This document shows positions 1 through 9,270 of a stretch of 64,000 nt of DNA, one piece after another. The translations under genes were made by a program, and so were the position numbers. Below the pieces are notes generated by a model. The model made no database searches and was not told where the DNA came from. It was given only the letters and a program-made list of their open reading frames with translations. The stretch lies in NCBI GenBank assembly GCA_037693485.1, contig CM075352.1, positions 72,604,001-72,668,000 of the forward strand. Reading direction: 5' to 3'. The DNA comes from Kitagawia praeruptora. Its lineage: Eukaryota > Streptophyta > Magnoliopsida > Apiales > Apiaceae. Positions within the stretch are counted from its first letter, which is position 1; each line of letters opens with the position of its first letter.

Positions 1-3000
1 AAGTGGTTTAGTTAGAATATCTGCAAGCTGTTTGTCAGTAGGAACAAAATGAAGTTCCACAGTACCATTCTCAATATGTTCTCTAATAAAATGATACCTG
101 ACATCAATGTGCTTAGTCCTTGAATGTTGAACTGGATTTTCTGCAATTTTAATAGCACTAGTATTATCACAAAACATAGGAATATTACTAAGTGTCATAC
201 CATAATCCAGCAACTGATTTCTTATCCAAAGGAGCTGTGCACAACAACTGCCTGCTGCTATGTACTCAGCTTCTGCAGTTGAGGTTGAAACAGATTGTTG
301 CTTCTTGCTTGCCCAAGAAATCAATCTATTTCCCAAGAATTGACATGTACCTGTAGTGCTTTTCCTGTCTATCTTACACCCTGCATAATCAGAGTCTGAA
401 TAGCCAATTAGAAAGAAATCAGATTCTCTAGGATACCACAAACCAAGATTTGGAGTTCCTTTGAGATATCTAAAAATTCTCTTCACAGCAATTAAATGAG
501 ATTCCTTAGGATCACTTTGGAATCTAGCACATAAACAGGTAGAAAACATTATATCTGGCCTACTTGCAGTTAGATATAACAATGAGCCGATCATGCCTCT
601 ATAACTAGTATTATCCACACTCTTTCCTTTAGGATCAGAGTCTAGTTTAGTGGATGTTGCCATGGGTGTTTTTGCAGCTGCACAGTCTTGAAAGTCAAAC
701 CTTCTTAAAAGATCTTTGATATACTTTGACTGATTAATGAAAATACCAGTCTCAGTCTGTTTGACCTGCAAGCCTAAGAAATAATTTAGTTCACCCATCA
801 TGCTCATCTGATACTTAGACTGCATAAGCTTGCTAAACTTAGCACACAACTTTTCATTAGCAGAACCAAAAATAATATCATCAACATAAACTTGAACTAA
901 AAGCAATTCACCTTTTGTCTTTCTAAAGAATAGAGTTTTGTCAATTGTACCTCTTGTGAAGCCATTTTCAAGAAGAAATTTAGACAAAGTCTCATACCAT
1001 GCTCTTGGTGCCTGCTTTAGTCCATAGAGTGCCTTGTCAAGTTTGTAGACATGATTTGGAAACTTTGGATCAACAAATCCAGGTGGCTGTTCTACATACA
1101 CTTCTTCATCAAGTTTGCCATTTAGAAAAGCACTCTTTACATCCATCTGGTATACCTTGAATTTTGAATGAGCTGCAAATGCAAGAAACATTCTGATTGC
1201 TTCCAATCTTGCTACAGGTGCAAAGGTCTCATCATAATCAATGCCTTCTTCCTGAGAATAACCCCTTGCCACCAGTCTTGCTTTGTTTCTTACAATCATA
1301 CCAGATTCATCTAGCTTGTTTCTGAAAACCCATCTTGCACCAACAATAGATCTATCTTTAGGTCTTGGTACCAGTTTCCAAACTTTGTTTCTCTCAAACT
1401 CATTTAACTCCTCCTGCATTGCAATTACCCAATCAGGATCCTGTAAGGCTTCTTCAACCTTCTTAGGTTCATTCTTTGAGAGAAAGCAACTATACAAGCA
1501 TTCATTTTGAATTGATCTTCTAGTTCGAACACCACTATTTGGATCACCAATTATCAAATCTTCAGTATGATCCTTTGTCCATTTTCTAACAGGAGGTAAA
1601 TTAACTCTGCTAGTCTCTCCCCCTAAGTTAGTGGTATCCCTTGTAGAAGAATTTTCTCTACCTTCAAAAACTCTCCTTTGATCAATAGAATCAGTAGATT
1701 CCATATTGCTGCTAGTTACTGATCTTTCCTCAGTAGACTCTGAAAGGTCAGTTCCTGATGGAGTAGACTCTGAAACGTCAATTCCTGATGGAATAGATTC
1801 TGAAAGACTAGTCGGCTCCTGATGATCACTGTGTTCTCTTTGATTTATTTGCTCCCCCTCAACAGTAGCATTCCTTTGAGAAGCAATAGAAATTCCTTCT
1901 GGAGAACCTTCATCATCACTTGAGAGTATCTCAGAATTCTTCAGATTTTCAAATTCCAGTTTGTCATGGCTTTCATCAGTTTGCAAAATTCCAAATTTCT
2001 TATCATCAAATGCAACATGAATTGATTCCATAACAACGTGAGTTATGAGATTATAAACTTTGAAGGCCTTAGATGCTGAATATCCTAGAAAAATTGCTTC
2101 ATCCGATTTTGCTTCAAATTTTCCAAGTTGTTCTGGATGAACTTTTAGGACATAGCATTTGCATCCAAAGATGTGAAAATATTTCACACTTGGTTTCTTT
2201 CCTTTGATCATCTCATAGGGAGTTTTTCCATGACTATTTACCAAGGTACAGTTCTGAGTGAAACATGCAGTGTTAATAGCTTCTGCCCAAAAGTAGGTTG
2301 GAAGTTTTGCATCTGCAAGCATGGTTCTTGCTGCCTCTATGAGAGTCCTGTTCTTTCTTTCCACTACACCATTTTGTTGAGGTGTACCAGGTGCAGAAAA
2401 CTGTTGAGTGATTCCCTTGTCTGCACAAAACCCCTCCATTGTAGAATTCTTGAATTCTGTACCATTGTCACTCCTAAGTACTTTGACTTTGTACTCAGAG
2501 TTATTATGAATATTCTTGATGAGTTCAATGATTTGCTGAGGAGCTTCATCCTTCTTGTGTAGAAAGAACACCCATGTGAACCTTGTGAAATCATCCACCA
2601 TAACTAGAGCATATCTTTTCTTGCTGATAGACATAATGTTTACTGGACCAAACAGATCAAGATGTAGCATGTGAAATGGTTCAGTAATTGAATTTTTAGT
2701 CTTGCTCTTGAAAGTGGTTCTTCTTTGCTTTCCAAGCTGACATGCATCACAAAGTCCATCTTGCACAAAATTCGCCTGAGGTAGGCCTCTCACCAAATTG
2801 TGTTTAACAAGTTGATTAAGCTTCTTGAAATTAAGATGTGAGAGCTTCTTGTGCCAATTCCAGCTTTCATCACTTGTTGCTTTGCTGTAGAGACATCTAA
2901 CAATTCCTTTAGATGTATCACTTAAGCTGGCTTCATATATGTTACCATGTCTTTGACCAGTTAGAACAATGTCTCCATTCTGCATATTCAAGACTTTGCA

Positions 3001-3294
3001 TCCTTCTCTGTCAAAGATTGATTTGTAACCTTTATCACCTAGTTGACTTATGCTTAAAAGAGTATGTTTCAAGCCTTCAACCAGTGCTACATTTTCTATG
3101 ATGACATTCCCCAAAACAATTGAGCCATATCCCAGAGTTTCTCCTTTGTTGCCATCTCCAAAAGATATTACTGGGCCAGCTTTCCTCTCAAACTTTGTAA
3201 GCAGGGACTTCTTTCCAGTCATATGTCCAGAGCATCCACTGTCCAAGATAATTGAATGCTTCTTTCCTGTGCCCTGCAAACAAAAAGTAACTAG
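1..3294 (-). CDS. Copia-A pol polyprotein (PR-INT-RT-RH), 3' end outside window
   Basis: I checked this frame triplet by triplet: no stop codon from 3294 to base 1, 1098 codons. The protease motif DSGCSGHMTG lies near 3240. The integrase zinc region (HKKLSHLNF, then CDACQLGK) is near 2850-2730. The catalytic region has HLDLFGP near 2655, RSDNGTEF near 2465 and GVVERKNRTLIEAARTML near 2370. Reverse transcriptase follows with YVDDIIFG near 880, then RNase H (GYSDSDYAGCKIDRKSTTG near 390; STAEAEYIAAGSC near 270). It lies in the -1 frame relative to gag and has an in-frame TAA at 3295-3297, so it has no upstream overlap to speak of. A Ser/Thr-rich linker near 1735-1815 holds three near-repeats of SESTPSG type. 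The product would process, integrate and reverse-transcribe the element. Confidence 0.93.
3274..3290 (-). promoter_or_regulatory. 3'-splice-site-like motif at the Copia-A gag/pol junction
   Basis: The 17 nt directly after the gag stop read TTACTTTTTGTTTGCAG and are followed by GG: a pyrimidine tract ending in CAG|G. The same position in Copia-D carries TACCTTTGTGTTTGCAG, also 17 nt after the stop, and Copia-C has a GTGTGCAG|GG end 23 nt after its stop. The pol frame opens around it. The resemblance to a plant splice acceptor is seen; use as one is inferred. Confidence 0.5.
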
Positions 3295-5523
3295 TTAGAA
3301 TTTTTTAGGACCCAACTTTGATTGGATCCTTTCTTACTAGGTTTAGAGACAACAGACTTTAAAGATTTTGCTTTTATTTTACCTGTTGCAGAGTCAACTT
3401 TAGACTCTGATTTCACAAACTGTTTGTGACTAGGAGTTTCAGATTTCAAAGAATAACAGTCATAATACAGTTCATGATATTCTCTACACATATAAATGGA
3501 ATGAAGTAAACTACCACAATGATAACATGCTTTTTGTGGTTGGTATTGAATTTTATGAGTCTTGGGGAATCTGGACTCAGTTTTCCAAGAAGGTTTTTGA
3601 TTGCAGTCTAGGGCCAAATGATTATGATTTCCACACTTATAGCATTTTTTCCTAGGTGCATCAGGTACATTCTTGTAATTATTCTCTTTGTTAATACCTT
3701 CTTTTCCATTCCTATTTCTTTAGATCTTGCTAGACTCTGAAAGACCATCTAATCTCTGTTTCAACTGAGACTTAGACAGAAACCCTATGTTTACATTCTT
3801 AGGTTTCTCTAACACTTTCTCATCTGAATAACTATTGTTAATCCTTTTGTGTACAACAGGGGTACCTTTTGAATCAACAAATTTAACATGATTAGGTTCA
3901 GAAACAATTTTCTTACCTTCAGATTTAGATGTGTTAGCTTCTACCTTACTATCATCATTGACAATAGCTACTTTTTCTTCTTGTCTATTGTCTTTTTACT
4001 AGAATTGTTAATGGTTTTAATCACATCTCTCTCTTCTTCTAGTTCTTTTCTGACATAGTCATAAGCCTCAAGAATAACACTATAATCATGCTTAGCTTTA
4101 TCAGAACTTAACTTGTATTCTTCCATTTGAATTAATTCAGATTCAAGAAAATTATTTCTATCAACTAATTTATCATTCTTAACCTTAAGTTCATCTCTTT
4201 CACAAGTAAGAATTCTAAAATTAGTCATAAGATTTTTAAACTCAGCATGGATAGATCTAATTTCATCAGAATTTAAGCTATCAAATGAATCAAGAGAGTG
4301 AAGTGATACCTTAACAGAGGATGGAGAAGTTTTCTTTGGAGATCCAGGTTTGTCTGAACTATTGGCCATCAATGCAATGTTGTCATAATCCAATTCATCT
4401 TCAGAGTCACTGGAATCAGCCCAATCCTTCTGTGTGACCATAAGTGCATTACCCTTTCCTGTATTCCTAGGCTTCTTACACTCACTAGCAAAGTGTCCAA
4501 GCTCGCTGCAGTTAAAGCACTTGATCTTGGCCTTATCAAGCTTGACAATTGTACTTTTGCTTTTGTCACTCTTCTTCTCCTCCTTCTTTTGAAAAGGTCC
4601 TTTGCTAAATCTTCTCCTGTTGAATCTTCCTTTCTTGAAAGCTTTAGCAAACATAGCAAAGAGTTCTTGCATCTCAGATTCAGAATCATTGTTGTCAGAG
4701 TCCATATCAGTAGTCTCTGACTAAGAACTTTCTTTGCTTTTCTTCTTCCTTGAATTCTTTACAGCAATCTCTTCATGATGTTCTTCAGGAAGTTCTTAAC
4801 TTCAGATTGAGCAGTAAGTGCAACAGTCTTCATCTTTCCTTCACTCCTGCTCTTCTTCTGCTGCTTGTCAAGTTCATAAGCTCTCAATTTTCCATATACT
4901 GCCTCTAATGAAATGTCATCCAGATCATTAGCTTCCTCAATCGCAGATATCTTCTCATTGTAGAAATCAGGCAAAGCTTTCATGAACTTTGTATTCATAT
5001 CCTCCAAGTCATAATATTTACCATGCATGGCCATCTCATTGATGAGTTTTGTAAACCTATCAAAGGTATCAGTAAGTGACTCACCAGACTTGGATTCAAA
5101 GTACTCATACTGTTGTATAAGTAATGTCCTCATATTCTTCCTGACAGGCTTAGTTCCTTCACAGTGAACCTTAAGATTGTCCCATATATCCTTAGCAGTT
5201 TTACAAGAGAGAACATAGTTAGTGAGAACAGAATCAAGACTGTTGAATAATATGTTTCTCACTTTAGCATCTTTGAGAGCATTCTCCTTGTCCTTATCTG
5301 ACCATTCAGATTTTGGTTTCTCTGTTGTATGTTCTGGAACAACCACACCATCAACAGTTGCTTGTCCAACGACCTTTGTTGGAACAAAAGGTCCATCTCT
5401 GATTCTGTCAAGATAATCAGGATCTGTTGCTTCCAGATGATGCAACATCTTTACTTCCCATAGAGTATATTCGTTTCTCTTGAGCATAGGAATTTTAGTA
5501 TTCCCATCCTTGTAACCAGACAT
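3291..5523 (-). pseudogene. Copia-A gag, broken by two frameshifts and two stops
   Basis: It starts at 5523 (MSGYKDGNTKIPMLKRNEY), about 35 bp inside the primer site. The N-terminal half is the copia gag capsid-like domain (LWEVKMLHHLEA, then QLLIQQYEYF-type helices). A 1-bp deletion near 4794, relative to the sister copy at 6639, shifts the frame. A TAG at 4721-4723 replaces GAG of the sister copy. A second frame change falls near 3980, and TAA lies at 3720-3722. Three Cys-rich motifs remain: CFNCSELGHFASEC (about 4475-4516), CYKCGNHNHLALDC (about 3610-3650) and CYHCGSLLHSIYMC (about 3490-3530). The last frame ends at TAG 3291-3293. A gag this damaged could not build particles on its own. 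Confidence 0.9.
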
Positions 5524-5558
5524 GATTGCAGATCTTTATGATTACTCGAAATCAACCT

Positions 5559-5570
5559 GCTCTGATACCA
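5559..5570 (-). other. Primer binding site (initiator Met tRNA type), Copia-A
   Basis: The minus strand reads TGGTATCAGAGC two bases inside the LTR end (LTR...TTAACA AT TGGTATCAGAGC). This complements the 3' end of plant initiator Met tRNA, the usual primer for Ty1/copia minus-strand synthesis. Confidence 0.93.
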
Positions 5571-5572
5571 AT

Positions 5573-6306
5573 TGTTAACTCGAATAACTTGTAGAAGGGG
5601 GGGTTGAATACAAGTTATATAATCGTGTCTGATTTTTTGCTTGATTATATGAACAAGAATAAACGAATGAATCAAACTCTTGTTTGTATTAATAAGATCA
5701 AATACAAACTCTACCAAAGGTGTACAATACCTTTAGCAGCTGCTGATAATACAAATCTCTCTCTCTGTTTGTTTCGAACTCTCGAATACAAACCTTATTC
5801 AGAGCTACGCACACGAACTCACAACTTCGTCGCTCTTTTACAATGATATTGAGAGAGTATTTATAATGCTACCTATCAACTAATAACAGAAAGATATAAT
5901 CTATACATGACAATGTTCTGCCTTCTAGTCGATAGTTTCCTTCAATAGAAAACTCTTTCCTTCATAATATCTTCTTGCTTGTTCTTCAAACAACGATCCT
6001 GTTTTATAGCACTTGCCAGTTTCTGTAGCATCCATAATGACATCATCAGTAACATGACTGATATCAGGATCTGTACACTGCATCAGTATCTGATCAACCA
6101 TCAGTATTGGACCATCATCAGGATTTGCTCTCTGTTCCTGACATGTAGTCTCCGATACACTGTTCATTCCTGACTAAACTATACAGATAACTGTCTTACA
6201 CATAAATCCTATATACAGTGCTAAATCCTTTATAAGATCAGGATTACAAGAAGTATAATGTGTAAATTCTATTCTTAACATCACAACTTATGAATTATTC
6301 CTAACA
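5573..6306 (-). repeat. Copia-A 5' LTR (734 bp)
   Basis: Bounded by TG...CA (TGTTAGGAATAATTC to GAGTTAACA on the minus strand). It is closely related over its length to the 726-bp LTR at 7418-8143. A C-rich run precedes the primer-site end. A cluster of the words TCCTGA/TCAGGA and ATCAGTA lies at 6040-6240. An 80-codon minus ORF (5925-6167) also occurs in the sister LTR; it is probably incidental. The LTR is followed directly by ATTCC of the Copia-A' gag, expected to be one copy of a 5-bp target duplication. Confidence 0.92.
5858..5865 (-). promoter_or_regulatory. TATA box of the Copia-A LTR
   Basis: TATAAATA on the minus strand, inside the LTR and upstream of the primer site, as expected for the U3 promoter. 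Confidence 0.65.
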
Positions 6307-7368
6307 ATTCCTAGGCTTCTTACACTCACTAGCAAAGTGTCCAAGCTCGCTGCAGTTAAAGCACTTGATCTTGGCCTTATCAAGCTTGACAATTGTACTT
6401 TTGCTTTTGTCACTCTTCTTCTCCTCCTTCTTTTGAAAAGGTCCTTTGCTAAATCTTCTCCTGTTGAATCTTCCTTTCTTGAAAGCTTTAACAAACATAG
6501 CAAAGAGTTCCTGCATCTCAGATTCAGAATCATTGTTGTCAGAGTCCATATCAGTAGTCTCTGACTCAGAACTTTCTTTGCTTTTCTTCTTCCTTGAATT
6601 CTTTACAGCAATCTCTTCATGCTGTTCTTCAGGAAGCTTCTTAACTTCAGATTGAGCAGTAAGTGCAATAGTCTTCATCTTTCCTTCACTCATGCTCTTC
6701 TTCTGCTGCTTGTCAAGTTCATAAGCTCTCAATTTTCCATATACTGCCTCTAATGAAATTTCATCCAGGTCATTAGCTTCCTCAATTGCAGATATCTTCT
6801 CATTGTAGAAATCAGGCAAAGCTTTCATGAACTTTGTATTCATATCCTCCAAGTCATAATATTTACCATGCATGGCCATCTCATTGATGAGTTTTGTAAA
6901 CCTATCAAAGGTATCAGTAAGTGACTCACCAGACTTGGATTCAAAGTATTCATACTGTTGTATAAGTAATGTCCTCATATTCTTCCTGACAGGCTTAGTT
7001 CCTTCACAGTGAACCTTAAGATTGTCCCATATATCCTTAGCAGTTTTACAAGAGAGAACATAGTTAGTGAGAACAGAATCAAGACTGTTGAATAATATGT
7101 TTCTCACTTTAGCATCTTTAAGAACATTCTCCTTGTCCTTATCTGACCATTCAGATTTTGGCTTCTCTGCTGTATGTTCTGGAACAACCACACCATCAAC
7201 AGTTGCTTGTCCAACGACCTTTGTTGGAACAAAAGGTCCATCTCTGATTCTGTCAAGATAATCAGGATCTGTTGCTTCCAGATGATGCAACATCTTTACT
7301 TCCCATAGAGTATATTCGTTTCTCTTGAGCATAGGAATTTTAGTATTCCCATCCTTGTAACCAGACAT
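6307..7368 (-). pseudogene. Copia-A' gag, 5' part, cut by the Copia-A LTR
   Basis: The frame is uninterrupted from MSGYKDGNTK (7368) through the capsid-like domain, a charged stretch and the first zinc knuckle (CFNCSELGHFASEC), to CKKPRN, where it runs directly into the Copia-A LTR. It is nearly identical to the Copia-A gag but lacks that copy's deletion and stop codon. The remainder of A' should resume to the left of the window. Before Copia-A inserted, this was probably a functional gag. Confidence 0.9.
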
Positions 7369-7403
7369 GATTGCAGATCTTTATGATTATTCGAAATCAA
7401 CCT

Positions 7404-7415
7404 TCTCTGATACCA
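7404..7415 (-). other. Primer binding site, Copia-A'
   Basis: TGGTATCAGAGA on the minus strand, one base off the canonical TGGTATCAGAGC, two bases from the LTR end. Confidence 0.88.
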
Positions 7416-7417
7416 AT

Positions 7418-8143
7418 TGTTAACTCGAATAACTTGTAGAAGGGGGGGTTGAATACAAGTTATTTAATCGTGTCTGATTTTTGCTTGATTATATGAACAA
7501 GAATAAACGAATGAATCAAACTCTTGTTTGTATTAATAAAATCAAATACAAACTCTACCAAAGGTGTACAATACCTTTAGCAGCTGCTGACAATACAAAT
7601 CTCTCTCTGTTTGTTTCGAACTCTCGAATACAAACCTTATACAGAGCTACGCACATTCGCTTAACACACGCTCTTTACAATGATATTGAGAGAGTATTTA
7701 TAATGCTACCTATCAACTAATAACAGAAAGATATAATCTATACATGACAATGTTCTGTCTTCTAGTCGATAGTTTCCTTCAATAGAAAACTCTTTCCTTC
7801 ATAATATCTTTTTGCTTGTTCTTCAAACAACGATCCTGTTTTATAGCACTTGCCAGTTCCTGTAGCATCCATAATGACATCATCAGTAACACGACTGATA
7901 TCAGGATCTGTACACTGCATTAGTATCTGATCAACCATCAGTATTAGACCATCATCAGGATTTGCCCTCTGTTCCTGACATGTAGTCTCCGATACACTGT
8001 TCATTCCTGACTAAACTATACAGATAACTGTCTTACACATAAATCCTATATACAGTGCTAAATCCTTTATAAGATCAGGATTACAAGAAGTATAATGTGT
8101 AAATTCTATTCTTAACATCACAACTTATGAATTATTCCTAACA
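7418..8143 (-). repeat. Copia-A' 5' LTR (726 bp)
   Basis: Same family as 5573-6306 with TG...CA ends. It differs by substitutions, a shorter CT run near 7605 and a replaced stretch near 7650-7670. It abuts the gag fragment of Copia-B at 8144, so A' inserted into Copia-B. TATAAATA is conserved. Confidence 0.9.
7695..7702 (-). promoter_or_regulatory. TATA box of the Copia-A' LTR
   Basis: TATAAATA on the minus strand, at the position equivalent to 5858-5865. Confidence 0.65.
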
Positions 8144-8385
8144 TTTTCCTTAGGAATCACCTTCGATTCCTCACCAGCAACAGCAGCAGTTCACTTTGTA
8201 GGTTTATGAGGACCTTCATAAATTCTATCAAGATATTCTGGATCTATGGCTTCCAGAAACATGGTCATCTTTACCTTCCAGATTGCATACTCTGATGGCT
8301 TGAGTATATGAACCCTAATCGTTTCATACCTACTAACAGTAGTAGGGGCTTTCTCAGAACCTGATGGAGGAGGAATCTCTGCCAT
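8144..8385 (-). pseudogene. Copia-B gag, N-terminal fragment
   Basis: It begins MAEIPPPSGSEKAPTTVSRY and continues with the gag signature WKVKMTMFLEAIDPEYLDRI. A TGA lies at 8191-8193, after which the same frame still reads TAAVAGEESKVIPKEN up to the inserted Copia-A' LTR. It is distinct in sequence from the A, C, D and J gags, so it represents a separate family. The rest is outside the window. Confidence 0.85.
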
Positions 8386-8434
8386 TGATTACTATTGTGT
8401 TTTGGATCTTAAACTGTAATAAAGTAACAGATTG

Positions 8435-8446
8435 TCTCTGATACCA
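8435..8446 (-). other. Primer binding site, Copia-B
   Basis: TGGTATCAGAGA on the minus strand, two bases from the end of the 8449-9091 LTR. Confidence 0.88.
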
Positions 8447-8448
8447 CT

Positions 8449-9091
8449 TGTTAGGCCGAATACACAATATATATAATCAAGTACTGTATGAGTAAATAAC
8501 AAGAACACACGTTTTAGTACTTAAAACTGTTTGGAATTAATAATTCCTCTCTCAGTGATGTAAAATATCACAGAGAGCTGCTTAGGTTACAATGAATGAT
8601 ATTCGTTCACGATGGATACCCTTCTAGGGTTAACCTAACTGTATTTATAAGATATACAGCTACGTACAATCGTTAATTGATTCTCCTAAAATTAAGCTAT
8701 ACAATTGATATCAATTACGATTGCTACACGTCTTCTAAGTCAACTCAATCTCTTTGACAGCTATCCAATCTTCAAAGATATTGCTTCCATATTAATCTTA
8801 AATTAATCTTCAAACTCTATTGACTTGTAGACGCTTCCAGTAGACAGAATTTAGCAAACTCTGTTGCTCTCCTAGCCAGCAGTGTTTGCGCTTCCTTCTG
8901 TCAGCCAGCAGTGTTTACACTTCCTTCTGTCAGCGTTTGCGCTTCCAGCTATCAGCGTATACTCAAACTCTGCTACGACTGCATTCATTAACAAGTTAAA
9001 CTCTTTTTACCTGTAACACTTAAACACTGACATTAAATCACATCAATTATATCTAACATAAGTTATCATCAACTACAACATATTCCTAACA
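8449..9091 (-). repeat. Copia-B-type LTR (643 bp), serving both neighbours
   Basis: TG...CA ends. On one side lies a primer site and gag (Copia-B). On the other lies the purine tract of Copia-C. It therefore sits in the position of both a 5' and a 3' LTR. A word family built on CAGCGTTTGCGCTTCC and variants is clustered at 8830-8960. It lacks the C-run present in the other copia LTRs here. Only the first 33 nt (minus orientation) match the 5' LTR of Copia-C at 39969-40001. Confidence 0.87.
8642..8649 (-). promoter_or_regulatory. TATA box of the Copia-B-type LTR
   Basis: TATAAATA on the minus strand within the LTR. Confidence 0.6.
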
Positions 9092-9105
9092 ATCTCCCCC
9101 AATTT
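9092..9105 (-). other. Polypurine tract of Copia-C
   Basis: AAATTGGGGGAGAT immediately precedes the TG of the LTR on the minus strand. Copia-D has the matching TTTGGGGGAGAT before its 3' LTR. It is the expected plus-strand primer. Confidence 0.88.
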
Positions 9106-9270
9106 ATACTTGATGGCAATAGAGCATAAATTCGGAACCTTGATGATAACAAAACATTCCTAAAGATATATACACACTACAGTATGCAAAAATTGTATTT
9201 AAGCTACAAAAATTGAAAACAGAAAGCTTTAAGAAACTTATCAGAGATGTGCTCCTTTAGATTGAGCAGA

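Larger units (their letters stand above)
1..6306 (-). mobile_element. Copia-A: Ty1/copia LTR retrotransposon, 3' end beyond the left edge
   Basis: Read on the minus strand the order is 5' LTR (6306 to 5573), initiator-Met primer site, gag, then pol running off the window. Protease, integrase, reverse transcriptase, RNase H is the Ty1/copia order. The 5' LTR abuts, without spacer, the gag of a second copy of the same family, so this copy inserted into Copia-A'. The 3' LTR and the partner target duplication lie left of the window. The large gag with two kinds of zinc knuckle and the large size suggest the Sirevirus-like branch; that placement is inference. Confidence 0.92.

Noticed and set aside
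1283..3298. Plus-strand ORFs over the Copia-A pol
   Set aside because: They lie opposite a verified 1098-codon pol frame on the minus strand; shadows.
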